NCBI GenBank assembly: GCA_044355655.1 | Contig: JBIKXS010000011.1 | Span: forward strand, 18,466 to 82,465 | DNA from: UBA3064 sp023258775 | Lineage (GTDB): Bacteria; Pseudomonadota; Gammaproteobacteria; Burkholderiales; Burkholderiaceae_E | Length of the DNA: 64,000 nt | Direction of reading: 5' to 3' | Shown here: positions 26,755-35,915 of the stretch, piece after piece | How positions within the stretch are numbered: the stretch's first letter is position 1 | Layout: each line of letters begins with the position of its first letter | Program-made: the position numbers and the translations under genes | The notes under the pieces: generated by a model | Database searches by the model: none | Seen by the model: the letters and a program-made list of their open reading frames with translations, nothing else | Told to the model about the DNA's origin: nothing

Positions 26755-27582
26755 TTAGCGTTTTATACCGGGGCGGGGCTCGAGGCTGAGCTCGCGGTTT
26801 GACCAGTCGCTCACGAGCATGCAGCCTGGTGCATGTGTGATACAAAATGAGGGTTTGCTCTCAAGCAATACCGACTGTGGGGTCACGCCGCAAGCCCAGA
26901 AAACCGGGATTTCATCGGGTTCAAGGCTTACCGCGTCGCCATAGTCTGGTTTGGCTAAATCGCCGATACCGATCAGCCCCGGGTCGCCAATATGAATCGG
27001 CGCCCCATGGACACGGGGTAACTCACTGGTGATTTGAATAGCCCGAATCGCATCGTGAGCGCGCATTGGGCGCATCGTGACCACCATCGGCCCCGAAAAA
27101 ATGCCAGCTGACTCGGTAGCGATCGAGGTTCGATACATGGGCACATTGAGGCCACAGCTGAGATGTTTCACGCTTACGCCCGCCTCGATCAGCGCCTCTT
27201 CAAAGGAAAACGAGCAGCCGAGCACAAAGCCAACCAGATCCTCGCGCCAATAGCTCACGATATTTGTTGGTTCGTCAATCAGTGCCCCGCTCTCCCAAAC
27301 CCGATAACGCGGCAAATCGCTGCGAAGATCGAGATCTTGCCCCATGGCTGGCAGAGCCCACTGGCCCGCCTCTGAGACGGCAAGCAGCGGGCAGGGCTTG
27401 GGATTGCGCTGACAAAAGAGCAAGAAATCGAATGCATAAGCCTTCGGCAGCAAGACAAGGTTTCCTTGTACATAACCAGGGGCTAAGCCATTGGTATGGC
27501 TACTTAGCCTTTCCTCGCGGCAAGCTAAACGCACCGCAAGCGGATTCAAAGGCTGCAAGTGTTGTGCATGTCGATCATTCAT
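26755..27582 (-). CDS. DUF1445 / putative hydro-lyase (D-glutamate cyclase-like family)
   Basis: 275-residue member of the DUF1445 (UPF0317) family, annotated elsewhere as putative hydro-lyase and related to D-glutamate cyclase. Family segments seen are GYVQGNLVLLPKAYAFDFLLF (in two parts, GYVQGNLVLLP and KAYAFDFLLF), the SYWREDLVGFVLGCSFSFEEAL region, VVTMRPM, IPVFWACGVTPQ and ITHAPGCMLVSD. The ATG at 27580-27582 was preferred, with GAG nine bases upstream; a GTG ten codons earlier is possible. It is divergent from purC and convergent with the quinone oxidoreductase gene. The reaction in this organism is not known. Confidence 0.88.
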   Translation of the reverse strand: MNDRHAQHLQPLNPLAVRLACREERLSSHTNGLAPGYVQGNLVLLPKAYAFDFLLFCQRNPKPCPLLAVSEAGQWALPAMGQDLDLRSDLPRYRVWESGALIDEPTNIVSYWREDLVGFVLGCSFSFEEALIEAGVSVKHLSCGLNVPMYRTSIATESAGIFSGPMVVTMRPMRAHDAIRAIQITSELPRVHGAPIHIGDPGLIGIGDLAKPDYGDAVSLEPDEIPVFWACGVTPQSVLLESKPSFCITHAPGCMLVSDWSNRELSLEPRPGIKR

Positions 27583-27681
27583 CGGAAATTTCTCGTAGGT
27601 CGGTTGAGGCACCTACAATACGCCATCGGCGTACAGCGTGCATCCTCGCGCCAAACGCATCCGCATTCGGAGCCAACGATC

Positions 27682-28632
27682 ATGAGTACAGCAGCAAATT
27701 CGGAGCCATTGGCAACGCGTGCATCAACGCAGCATCGTTCACAGCTTGATGCGCTTTATGAGAGCTCGATTCGGTCGCTGCCTTTGATCGCAAGAGGAAA
27801 GGTTCGCGATCTTTATGCTGTGGGCGAATCGCATGTGTTGATGGTGACAAGCGACCGTTTATCTGCCTTCGATGTGGTGATGACTGAGCCTATTCCAGGT
27901 AAGGGTAAGGTCTTGCACGAGATGAGTATGTTTTGGTTTGATCGCTTAAGTGCATTGGTGCCTAATCACTTGACCGATATTGATCCTGAATCGGTGGTTG
28001 CGCCCGGCGAGCGCGATCAGGTCAAGGGCCGTTCGGTGGTGGCCATGCGCTTAAAGCCACTGCCCGTCGAAGCAGTCGCCAGGGGCTATCTTATCGGTTC
28101 GGGCTGGAAGGATTATCAACGCGATCAGGCGGTTTGCGGTGTGTCCTTGCCTGCAGGACTCAAGCAGGCCGCCAAACTTCCGCAAAGCATTTTTACCCCT
28201 GCAGCCAAAGCTGCGATCGGTGAGCACGACGAAAATATAACGTATCAACAAGTAGAGCAAATGATCGGTGCTGAATGGGCTTCGTCGATGCGCGACATCA
28301 CACTCAAACTTTATGAAACCGCGGCTGACTTCGCGGCAAGTCGTGGCATTCTGATTGCCGATACCAAGTTTGAATTTGGTCTGGACCACGAAGGCAAGAT
28401 GCGTTTAATGGATGAGGTACTCACGCCCGACTCCTCAAGATTTTGGCCGGCTGATCGCTGGAAAGAGGGTATATCGCCGCCTTCTTTTGATAAGCAATAC
28501 CTTCGTGACTGGTTGGAGACCGTACCTTCCTGGCAAAAAATCGCGCCAGCACCGAGCTTGCCAGACGATGTGATTCAACAAACCGCAGCCCGGTATCGGG
28601 AGGCACTGATCCGTTTGCGGGGACATGAGTGA
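27682..28632 (+). CDS. purC: SAICAR synthase (phosphoribosylaminoimidazole-succinocarboxamide synthase)
   Basis: ATP-dependent joining of CAIR and aspartate in purine synthesis. 316 residues. Conserved features: ARGKVRDLYAVG near 39-50, SDRLSAFDVV, ARGYLIGSGWKDYQ, IADTKFEFG and LMDEVLTPDSSRFWP. The first 30 residues are non-conserved. The ATG at 27682 has GGAG nine bases upstream; longer readings run into the divergent gene's start. It is followed after 70 bp by purE and purK, the next gene group of the pathway order. Confidence 0.96.
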   Translation: MSTAANSEPLATRASTQHRSQLDALYESSIRSLPLIARGKVRDLYAVGESHVLMVTSDRLSAFDVVMTEPIPGKGKVLHEMSMFWFDRLSALVPNHLTDIDPESVVAPGERDQVKGRSVVAMRLKPLPVEAVARGYLIGSGWKDYQRDQAVCGVSLPAGLKQAAKLPQSIFTPAAKAAIGEHDENITYQQVEQMIGAEWASSMRDITLKLYETAADFAASRGILIADTKFEFGLDHEGKMRLMDEVLTPDSSRFWPADRWKEGISPPSFDKQYLRDWLETVPSWQKIAPAPSLPDDVIQQTAARYREALIRLRGHE

Positions 28633-28702
28633 TGAGCGCAATAACATTGACCTCCAAATCGATGAACGTCGCAATAGAGTGCCCAATGATTAGCGGACAA
28701 CG

Positions 28703-29230
28703 ATGAATCCATTAAACGAGAATATAAAGAATGCACAGGTGGGTTTGGTGATGGGTTCATCGAGTGACTGGCCGACCATGCAGTTTGCAGCCGACATACT
28801 TGGGCAATTTCAAATCCCCTTCGAAGCCAAGGTCCTGTCGGCACATCGCATGCCCGATGCGATGTTTGACTATGCAGCATCGGCTTTGTCGCGAGGTTTG
28901 CGTGCCATCATCGCAGGGGCAGGTGGTGCTGCGCATCTTCCTGGCATGCTTGCTGCAAAAACCATCGTTCCTGTTTATGGCGTGCCGGTCGCAAGCAAGT
29001 ACATGCGAGGTGAGGATTCACTTTGGTCAATCGTACAAATGCCAAAAGGTATACCGGTTGCTACTTTTGCCATTGGTGAGGCTGGCGCTGCGAATGCGGC
29101 GCTGCATGTGATTGCCCAGTTTTCGCTTGATGATGAGCTAATCAGAGAGCGTTTATTGCGCTTTCGATCCGAACAAACCGCTAGTGCTAGTGCCATGGTT
29201 TTGCCCCCAAGCGACGCATCTCATGCTTAG
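28703..29230 (+). CDS. purE: N5-carboxyaminoimidazole ribonucleotide mutase
   Basis: Converts N5-CAIR, the PurK product, to CAIR. 175 residues; family signatures are VMGSSSDWPTMQ near 16-27, the catalytic-site SAHRMPD, GAGGAAHLPGM, and MPKGIPVATFAIGEAGAANAAL. A slightly long C-terminal tail follows. Its stop overlaps the purK start by eight bases (ATGCTTAG), the usual translational coupling of this pair. Confidence 0.96.
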   Translation: MNPLNENIKNAQVGLVMGSSSDWPTMQFAADILGQFQIPFEAKVLSAHRMPDAMFDYAASALSRGLRAIIAGAGGAAHLPGMLAAKTIVPVYGVPVASKYMRGEDSLWSIVQMPKGIPVATFAIGEAGAANAALHVIAQFSLDDELIRERLLRFRSEQTASASAMVLPPSDASHA

Positions 29231-30398
29231 GTCGCGAAGCATCGGGGTTATGGGTGGTGGTCAGCTTGGCCGCATGCTCGCGCATGCAGCACAGCGCCTT
29301 GGTATGCGTGTCACCGTGCTCGACCCTCAGGCCGATTGCCCAGCGGCTCAAGTGGCCGACGCTCACATACAGGCTGCTTATGATGATGATCAAGCGCTCG
29401 ATGCACTTGCGATGCGCTGCGATGCAATCACGACTGAATTTGAGAACGTTCCATCTTATAGTCTAGTGCGCCTTGCCCAAGCGAAGCCTGTGAGACCCTC
29501 GGCTGATGCGGTTGCGATTGCGCAGGATCGTCTGCTCGAAAAGCAATTCTTTCTCAAGCAGGGTATCGCCACCGCAGCCTTTTGGCAGCTCGATAAGCCT
29601 GCTGATGCGTCGCATCGAGCATCCATTGAAGCCTGTCACGATGCGCGCTTTCCGGCAATCCTCAAGACCCGACGACTAGGTTACGACGGTAAGGGCCAGA
29701 TCAATGTTCCAAATCGTGAATCGTTATCGAAGGCTTGGGCTGAGCTTGGCTATGTCGATTGCCTGCTCGAAGAACGCCTTGATTTACGCTTTGAGCTATC
29801 GGTTGTGTTGGCTCGTAGTCGGGGAGGCGAGCTGCGGGTTTATCAGGCCATTGAGAATATTCATCATCAAGGCATTTTGGCGCTTAGCTATTTTCCTGCG
29901 CGAAGTCATCCCGAGTTTGCAAAGCAGGCCGAGGCCTTAGCAGCAAAGCTAGCCAACGGCCTCGATTATCAAGGTGTGCTTTGTGTTGAGTTTTTTGTTG
30001 TCGGACCCCTTGATGATCCCCGCCAATGGCACATCGTCGCCAACGAAATGGCGCCGCGCCCGCATAATTCAGGGCATATCACCATGGATGCCTGCGCGGT
30101 CAGTCAATTTGAGCAGCAAGCGAGGGTACTTGCGGAGTTTCCATTGGGCGATACCTCTGCACATGCTTATGCATGTCTTATCAATCTACTCGGCGATCGC
30201 TGGTTTGATCGTGAGGGTCGTTATCGCGAACCCGATTGGGCAGGCTTATTGGCAATTAAGGGCTTGCATTTGCATCTTTACGGCAAGCACGAGGCGCGTG
30301 TTGGGAGAAAAATGGGACATATCAATCTTTGTGCAACAAGCGAAGCCCTGGTTGATCAGGCGCTCGAACAAGCGCTAAATGTACTAGAACGGTCATGA
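29223..30398 (+). CDS. purK: N5-carboxyaminoimidazole ribonucleotide synthase
   Basis: ATP-grasp enzyme that carboxylates AIR to N5-CAIR. 391 residues beginning RSRSIGVMGGGQLGRMLAHAA. Further landmarks are the TTEFENVP strand, the ATP-grasp lysine region FPAILKTRRLGYDGKGQ, EERLDLRFELSV, and EMAPRPHNSGHIT. The ATG at 29223 overlaps the purE end, and extending upstream adds no conserved sequence. Its stop overlaps the start of the TsaC/Sua5 gene (ATGA), so purE, purK, tsaC and the following CaiB gene form one coupled chain. Confidence 0.96.
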   Translation: MLRSRSIGVMGGGQLGRMLAHAAQRLGMRVTVLDPQADCPAAQVADAHIQAAYDDDQALDALAMRCDAITTEFENVPSYSLVRLAQAKPVRPSADAVAIAQDRLLEKQFFLKQGIATAAFWQLDKPADASHRASIEACHDARFPAILKTRRLGYDGKGQINVPNRESLSKAWAELGYVDCLLEERLDLRFELSVVLARSRGGELRVYQAIENIHHQGILALSYFPARSHPEFAKQAEALAAKLANGLDYQGVLCVEFFVVGPLDDPRQWHIVANEMAPRPHNSGHITMDACAVSQFEQQARVLAEFPLGDTSAHAYACLINLLGDRWFDREGRYREPDWAGLLAIKGLHLHLYGKHEARVGRKMGHINLCATSEALVDQALEQALNVLERS

Positions 30399-31819
30399 TC
30401 ATGGAACAAGCAAACTTTAGAAGACTCTCGACGGATCCTTCAGAAATCGAAGAGGCGGCGACTCATTTACGTCGAGGCGGTATCGTTGCTTTTCCAACTG
30501 AGACAGTCTATGGCTTGGGTGCCAATGCTTCAAAACAAGCTGCGATTGAAGCCTTATATGCATTGAAACAGCGCCCAAGCGATCATCCCTTAATCGTTCA
30601 TGTATCGGGTATAGCGGATGCAAGTAGCTGGGCTAAGCTCAATCCGCTTGCGCTAAATTTGATAGGCGCACTTTGGCCAGGACCTTTGAGTATTATTCTG
30701 CCAAGACGGCCTGGTGTTCCGATGCATGCCTTGGCAGCGCAAAAAACCGTCGCCTTGCGATGTCCATCGCATCCGGTCGCACGTGCATTACTAAGTCGGT
30801 TTTCGGCGATCGGCGGTAAGGGTGTTGCGGCGCCATCTGCTAATCCCTACGGCAAACTCAGCCCGACCGATGCCGATCATGTTGAAGCTGATTTGCGTCG
30901 CATGATGCATGCCCATGCATCAAGGCGTGTGCGCTTAAGTGATCCAAAGCTACCAGATTGTTGGATGATCGACGGTGGCTCATCGGAGGCTGGTATTGAG
31001 TCAACTGTACTTGATCTAAGTACTGATGAGCCTCGAGTTTTGCGACCTGGCGTGATTAGCCGCGAGCAGCTTGAGTCGATCCTTGGTATGCAGATTCCCC
31101 TTATTAAACCTGAAACGATTGAGGCTAAGGCACGAAAGCGCGCAAACCTTGTTCTGCCAAAGGCCTCTGGCACGCTGCTCTCGCACTATGCACCGAATAA
31201 GCCGCTTTATGTGCTTGATCAGAGCTTGCTCGCTGCAAAGCTAGCCGAATTACACGAACAAGGGTGCAGGCGACTCGCGCTTTGGGGTGTCGAAGAAAAG
31301 TCCATAGGTGATTATGAATTTGAAATCAGTCTTGGTCTTGGTGCCTTGCCCGATGCACCTGAATTAATCGCACAGCTTTTGTATCGTCAGTTACGCAGCA
31401 TGGATGAGTCAGAGGCCGAAGCCTTAATCGTGGTCTTACCCTCACCGATCGATATGCTGAGCAATGACAAGGCTTGGGAGGCGGTGATTGACCGTATCGA
31501 ACGTGCAAGCTACGCAACCAAACACGGTTTAATCAGTCCAAAAGCTGTTGCCAAGAGTGAGCCAGTGGGTCATGGCATGGCGCTTCCTGCGGATTCGGAC
31601 ATGATGTTTGATCAGTTCGAGCAGCCACAGCAGTTCGACCAGCCACAGCAGTTCGAGCAGCCACAGGATTTCGAGCAGACACAGGAGTTCGAACACGCAC
31701 CACAGACGTCTCGGCAGTCCCCGCAGCAGTCGCCACCACAGCAACCGCCGCCTAGTCAGGACGCAACTGATGACTTGGATTTCGATATGTCATTCGATGA
31801 TCTTGGAGCAAACCCATGA
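30395..31819 (+). CDS. tsaC: L-threonylcarbamoyladenylate synthase (Sua5/YwlC type) with Gln-rich tail
   Basis: Makes threonylcarbamoyl-AMP for the t6A37 modification of ANN-decoding tRNAs. 474 residues. A YrdC/TsaC catalytic domain (about 12-205) has FPTETVYGLGANA, LKQRPSDHPL, ALRCPSHP and AAPSANPYGKLSPT. A Sua5 C-terminal domain spans about 260-385, preceded by SGTLLSHYAPNKPLY, whose HYAP motif is typical of the linker. From about 392 a low-complexity tail of roughly 80 residues carries QFEQPQ hexapeptide repeats and ends in an acidic Asp-rich patch. The tail is not part of the family and is unexplained. ATG 30395 overlaps purK; a second ATG at 30401 is possible. Confidence 0.92.
   Translation: MIMEQANFRRLSTDPSEIEEAATHLRRGGIVAFPTETVYGLGANASKQAAIEALYALKQRPSDHPLIVHVSGIADASSWAKLNPLALNLIGALWPGPLSIILPRRPGVPMHALAAQKTVALRCPSHPVARALLSRFSAIGGKGVAAPSANPYGKLSPTDADHVEADLRRMMHAHASRRVRLSDPKLPDCWMIDGGSSEAGIESTVLDLSTDEPRVLRPGVISREQLESILGMQIPLIKPETIEAKARKRANLVLPKASGTLLSHYAPNKPLYVLDQSLLAAKLAELHEQGCRRLALWGVEEKSIGDYEFEISLGLGALPDAPELIAQLLYRQLRSMDESEAEALIVVLPSPIDMLSNDKAWEAVIDRIERASYATKHGLISPKAVAKSEPVGHGMALPADSDMMFDQFEQPQQFDQPQQFEQPQDFEQTQEFEHAPQTSRQSPQQSPPQQPPPSQDATDDLDFDMSFDDLGANP
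31613..31702 (+). repeat. In-frame 18-nt tandem repeats in the tsaC tail
   Basis: Five 18-nt units from 31613 to 31702: CAGTTCGAGCAGCCACAG twice (31613 and 31649), one copy with a single change (31631), and two more divergent units (31667, 31685). They encode QFEQPQ, QFDQPQ, QFEQPQ, DFEQTQ and EFEHAP. The array is in frame, so copy-number change would lengthen or shorten the tail without a frameshift. Confidence 0.9.
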
Positions 31820-33057
31820 ATCCGATGGCCGCAGCGCCGCAGGCGGGCTTTGGCGATGCTTTGTCGCCCAACAATCATGGTCCGCTCGCTGGTGTCAAAG
31901 TACTTGATCTTACAACGGTCATCATGGGTCCTTATGCGACCCAAATCCTTGGTGATTACGGCGCTGACGTGATCAAAGTCGAAAGTCCCGAGGGCGATGT
32001 CATGCGCTTTCCTGGACCTGGTCGATCAGCGCAAATGGGTCATGTTTTTTTGAACGTTAACCGCAATAAACGTTCAATCGTTTTGGATTTAAAAACGGAG
32101 GCTGGACGGCAGGCCTGTATCGATCTAGCGCGGCAGGCCGATGTCTTGGTCTACAACATCCGCCCTCAGGCAATGAAGCGACTTCAACTCGCTTACGAGG
32201 ATTTACATTCAGTGAATCCCCGAATCATTTACGTGGGCTGTTTTGGCTTTGGGCAGGACGGTCCTTATGCGGCGCGCGCTGCTTATGATGATTTGATTCA
32301 GGCGATGAGCGGGGCTGCCGATTTGGTCGGAAGGCATCAAGAGGGTCCTCCAAGGCTCGTCCCACTGAATTTTTGCGACCGTGTCTCAGGCCTTCATGTG
32401 GTGCAGGTGGTGTTAGCTGCGCTCTTTGCTCGTGAGCGCCATGGTAAGGGGCAATCGGTTGATGTGCCTATGTTTGAAACCATGACGGCGTTTGCTTTGG
32501 GGGAGCATCTTGGTGGCGAGAGTTTTGTCCCGGCTGAAGGCGCCATGGGCTACAGCAGGATTTTGTCAACTCATCGCAGACCTCATGCCACGCGCGACGG
32601 TTTTCTTGTTGTCTTGCCTTACAACAACAAGCAGTGGGAAGGCTTTCTTCAGGCCGCCGGACGTGATGATTTAAAGCATGATCCGCGTTTTGCGACCCAA
32701 CAAGCTCGTGCAGCCAATGTTTCGGCCATGTATGAATTGATCGGCCAAGAGGTCGCCAAGCACAGCAATGAGGCCTGGGTCGAAAGACTTAAGGCCGTTG
32801 ATGTGCCATGGACCTTGGTGAACAGGCTTGAGGATTTACAACACGATCCTCACTTGCAAGCAGTTGGGCTCTTTCAGGAGGCCGATCATCCGTCTGAAGG
32901 GCGTGTGCGTATGACAAGGGTGCCAAGCCAATGGAGTGAAACACCGCCGTCAATTCGGCGTCTCGCGCCACAACTTGGCGAGCATAGCGCTGAGATACTT
33001 CGTGAAGCAGGCTATAGCGACGATAAGATCCAAGCTGTACTTGGATCCGCAGGCTAA
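31816..33057 (+). CDS. CaiB/BaiF family CoA-transferase, possibly succinyl-CoA:glutarate
   Basis: Class III CoA-transferase of 413 residues. It has the family start LAGVKVLDLTTVIMGPYATQ, IKVESPEGD, LNRNKRS-like NVNRNKRSIVLDLKT, GFGQDGPYA and the catalytic Asp158 in AAYDDLIQAMSG. The start codon overlaps the tsaC stop (ATGA). On the opposite strand 1.5 kb away lies glutaryl-CoA dehydrogenase, and in Proteobacteria such pairs usually supply glutaryl-CoA from glutarate, so a glutarate CoA-transferase is the best inference; other dicarboxylates or carnitine-like substrates are not excluded. Confidence 0.9.
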   Translation: MNPMAAAPQAGFGDALSPNNHGPLAGVKVLDLTTVIMGPYATQILGDYGADVIKVESPEGDVMRFPGPGRSAQMGHVFLNVNRNKRSIVLDLKTEAGRQACIDLARQADVLVYNIRPQAMKRLQLAYEDLHSVNPRIIYVGCFGFGQDGPYAARAAYDDLIQAMSGAADLVGRHQEGPPRLVPLNFCDRVSGLHVVQVVLAALFARERHGKGQSVDVPMFETMTAFALGEHLGGESFVPAEGAMGYSRILSTHRRPHATRDGFLVVLPYNNKQWEGFLQAAGRDDLKHDPRFATQQARAANVSAMYELIGQEVAKHSNEAWVERLKAVDVPWTLVNRLEDLQHDPHLQAVGLFQEADHPSEGRVRMTRVPSQWSETPPSIRRLAPQLGEHSAEILREAGYSDDKIQAVLGSAG

Positions 33058-33097
33058 TACGTGTGGATTGCAACGACTAAAGATGGCTCGGATCAGC

Positions 33098-33113
33098 ATC
33101 ACTCATGAGTGAT
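33098..33113. repeat. Perfect 16-bp palindrome at a convergent junction
   Basis: ATCACTCATGAGTGAT is fully self-complementary and lies in the 69-bp gap between the convergent CaiB gene and the MFS transporter gene. No T-run follows on either strand, so an intrinsic terminator is not supported; a protein-binding site or chance are alternatives. Confidence 0.5.
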
Positions 33114-33126
33114 CGTGTAGCTAAGG

Positions 33127-34569
33127 CTAATGCCTCAAGCCGGCACCAATCTCTCGTCCCGCAGCAAGCATCGTCATCATAGGTATAGCGGCAATCGCAA
33201 AAGCCATGACGATGACTGCCTTAAAGGCATGGGCTGCTTCGGTGGTCGATACGATTTCCAATAGGCGCCTGAGATCCTGTTCATTCGGTGCTTGATCCCT
33301 GAGTGCGATGAAAAGTACAGCGGCGAGCGTCGATACCCCGACTGCCGAACCCACGGTGCGACAGCAAGCTACGACCGCAGTGGTGATCCCAGTGAATTGA
33401 GCAGGCACCGAGGATTGGGCAACCACCAAGGATGTGACCATGACCATACCCGAGCCAAGCCCAAGAAATCCCATGACGAAAAGCAAAGGCTTAACGGCAT
33501 GGACGGGAATGAGGATCATGAGTCCAAGCATGCTAAGTACCAGGCTCAGCCCTGTGAAAATCACACGACGCGAGGCGCCAGTTCGGTAGGTCCAGCGACC
33601 CGCAAGAAAAGCACCACATGGGATACCCAGGGTGAGCGGTAACATTCTCAGCGCAGCCTCATCGACACTTTGTCCACCCCCCGATTGCATGGCAATTGGC
33701 AGCATATTGCTCAAGCCAATCAACATGAAAAAAATGCAGGTGACGTTCACGCAGGGCACCCAGACGCCTCGGCGCGAAAGGATCGACGGCGGGATGATGG
33801 GTTCGGGGGCACGGCGTTCTTGTGCAATACAAAGGGCGGTGCTCACGAAGAAGCCGCCCATGAGTAAGAGCATTGTTGGCTCGGCAAGGTGATGTCCTTG
33901 CCCGGTGAGGGTCAGCAAGCTCATCAGGCTTGATAGCGAGACACTGAGCAACATGGCGCCCAACCAATCGATTGGGCGCCGCTTCGTGGTGACGGGTAAT
34001 AAGCGCAATACCTTGGCCACTCGCCAAATGGCCAGCAACGTCAAAGGGACCATCGAGGCAAAGACCATGCGCCAGCCAAAAAGTCCGGTCAGATAGCCAC
34101 CAAGCACAGGTCCGAGCATTGCAGCACTGGCAAACGTTGCCGACAGCCACCCTTGATAACGGCCGCGTTCCCTGGCCGGGACAATATCGGCAATCGTCGC
34201 CTGAGCCATCGCGATGACTGCACCGCCTGTTAGGCCTTGCAGGATTCGCATCAGGATTAAGAATGCCATGCTTGGCGCAAGCGCTGACCCAATGCTCGTA
34301 AGTGCGAAGCCAAATAGTGATCCGAGCATCAACGGCCTGCGGCCGTAGAGATCGGAGAGCTTGCCGTAAATCGGGGTTGCCACTGCCGAGGCTGCCAAAT
34401 AGCCCGACATGACCCAGGGTAGCTGTTCCATATGCCCCAGGTCTTTTCCAATCGATAGCAGAGCAACCGACACCAACGTGGAGTCGACCGCAGCAACAAA
34501 GATGGCGAGGACCAGTCCGGCGATGATGCGGTGGATCTGGCCTTCAGTGAAGCGTACTTCGCTTTCCAA
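33127..34569 (-). CDS. MFS transporter, DHA2 (EmrB/QacA-like) 14-TM family
   Basis: Inner-membrane proton-driven exporter of 480 residues. It has the DHA2 landmarks VAAVDSTLVSVALLSIGKDLG in TM1 (read as VAAVDSTLV and VALLSIGKDLG), GYLAASAVATPIYGKLSDLYGRRP (motif A, GKLSDLYGRR) and a second GPVLGGYLTGLFGWR region (motif C). Hydrophobic segments across the protein are consistent with 14 TM helices. Only a TTG start fits, five bases after the gcdH stop, so it is likely translated by coupling with gcdH. A role in exporting or importing a gcdH-pathway compound is a guess; the substrate is unknown. Confidence 0.88.
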   Translation of the reverse strand: MESEVRFTEGQIHRIIAGLVLAIFVAAVDSTLVSVALLSIGKDLGHMEQLPWVMSGYLAASAVATPIYGKLSDLYGRRPLMLGSLFGFALTSIGSALAPSMAFLILMRILQGLTGGAVIAMAQATIADIVPARERGRYQGWLSATFASAAMLGPVLGGYLTGLFGWRMVFASMVPLTLLAIWRVAKVLRLLPVTTKRRPIDWLGAMLLSVSLSSLMSLLTLTGQGHHLAEPTMLLLMGGFFVSTALCIAQERRAPEPIIPPSILSRRGVWVPCVNVTCIFFMLIGLSNMLPIAMQSGGGQSVDEAALRMLPLTLGIPCGAFLAGRWTYRTGASRRVIFTGLSLVLSMLGLMILIPVHAVKPLLFVMGFLGLGSGMVMVTSLVVAQSSVPAQFTGITTAVVACCRTVGSAVGVSTLAAVLFIALRDQAPNEQDLRRLLEIVSTTEAAHAFKAVIVMAFAIAAIPMMTMLAAGREIGAGLRH

Positions 34570-34574
34570 ATGAC

Positions 34575-35804
34575 TCAGAAGAAAGCCTGAATGCCGGTTT
34601 GTGCCCGACCAAGGATCAATGCGTGGATGTCGTGGGTGCCTTCGTAGGTGTTGACGACTTCGAGATTCACGAGATGGCGCGCAACCCCAAACTCATCGGA
34701 AATGCCATTGCCGCCCAACATATCTCGGGCCATTCGAGCAACATCAAGCGCCTTTCCACAGGAGTTTCGCTTCATGATCGACGTGATTTCAACGGCTGCG
34801 CTGCCTTCGTCTTTCATCCGACCAAGCCGCAGACAAGCTTGCAAACCGAGGGTGATTTCGGTCTGCATATCGGCAAGTTTTTTCTGGATCAGTTGATTAG
34901 CAGCGAGCGGTCGACCAAATTGCTTACGATCCATTGTGTATTGACGCGCGCTGTGCCAGCAGTATTCAGCCGCGCCGAGTGCACCCCAGGCAATGCCGTA
35001 ACGGGCAGAATTCAAGCAGGTGAAGGGTCCCTTGAGACCTTCAACGCCAGGTAGCATTTGCGCCTCAGAAACATCGACCTGGTCCATGACGATCTCGCCT
35101 GTGATGGAGGCTCTCAAGCCGACCTTGCCGAGAATTTTAGGGGCGCTTAGGCCCTTCATGCCCTTTTCAAGGATGAAGCCCTTAATCCTTCCATCGTACT
35201 CACCGCCCTGACACTTCGCCCAGACCACAAAAACGTCTGCAATCGGTGAATTCGAAATCCACATCTTGGATCCCGTGAGCAGGTAGCCTCCATCAATCGC
35301 TTTCGCGCGGGTGTCCATCGAAGCCGGATCCGAACCGTGGTTGGACTCGGTGAGGCCAAAGCAGCCAATCCACTCGCCACTAGCGAGCTTAGGTAGGTAT
35401 TTGCGACGTTGCGCCTCGGTTCCGAATTCATAAATCGGCAGCATCACCAGCGAAGATTGAACACTCATCATGGAGCGATAGCCAGAGTCGATTCGTTCGA
35501 CTTCGCGAGCGATCAGGCCATAACTCACATAATTGAGCCCTGGACCACCGTATTCGCTTGGAATCGTTGGGCCTAAAAGGCCAATCTGCCCCATTTCCTG
35601 GAAAATTGCTGGGTCGGTGTGCTCGTGTCGAAAAGCCTCCAGTACCCGTGGGGCAAGCTTGTCTTCACAATAAGCGCTTGCAGCGTCGCGTACCATGCGC
35701 TCGTCATCGCTTAGTTGTTGGTCAAGAAGCAGAGGGTCTGCCCATTGAAAACTGGCTTTTTCCTTGGAACGGTTTTGCATTGAAACACTCACAACTTTCT
35801 CCAT
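34575..35804 (-). CDS. gcdH: Glutaryl-CoA dehydrogenase
   Basis: FAD acyl-CoA dehydrogenase that oxidises and decarboxylates glutaryl-CoA to crotonyl-CoA in lysine, tryptophan and glutarate breakdown. 409 residues from the ATG at 35802-35804. GcdH-specific signs are QWADPLLLDQQL near the start, CFGLTESNHGSDPASM, the TGSKMWISNSPIAD strand, RYGIAWGALGAAEYCWH, and the catalytic Glu388 in NTYEGTHDIHALILGRA. Met at 35780 is an alternative start. It is upstream of the MFS gene in a two-gene unit, and the CaiB CoA-transferase is convergent beyond that. Confidence 0.95.
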   Translation of the reverse strand: MEKVVSVSMQNRSKEKASFQWADPLLLDQQLSDDERMVRDAASAYCEDKLAPRVLEAFRHEHTDPAIFQEMGQIGLLGPTIPSEYGGPGLNYVSYGLIAREVERIDSGYRSMMSVQSSLVMLPIYEFGTEAQRRKYLPKLASGEWIGCFGLTESNHGSDPASMDTRAKAIDGGYLLTGSKMWISNSPIADVFVVWAKCQGGEYDGRIKGFILEKGMKGLSAPKILGKVGLRASITGEIVMDQVDVSEAQMLPGVEGLKGPFTCLNSARYGIAWGALGAAEYCWHSARQYTMDRKQFGRPLAANQLIQKKLADMQTEITLGLQACLRLGRMKDEGSAAVEITSIMKRNSCGKALDVARMARDMLGGNGISDEFGVARHLVNLEVVNTYEGTHDIHALILGRAQTGIQAFF

Positions 35805-35915
35805 CAATAGGCAAGATTGCGAGAGATTGTAGGATGATTCACCAAGGCCAAGCCCTCAAAGCCAGTAAGCACAGTTTCGCAGAAGGGCTTTTCTCGATCG
35901 ATATAAGGATTGAAA

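Noticed and set aside
31613..31702. CRISPR-like array because of short regular repeats
   Set aside because: Units are contiguous, in frame and without spacers; it is a coding repeat.
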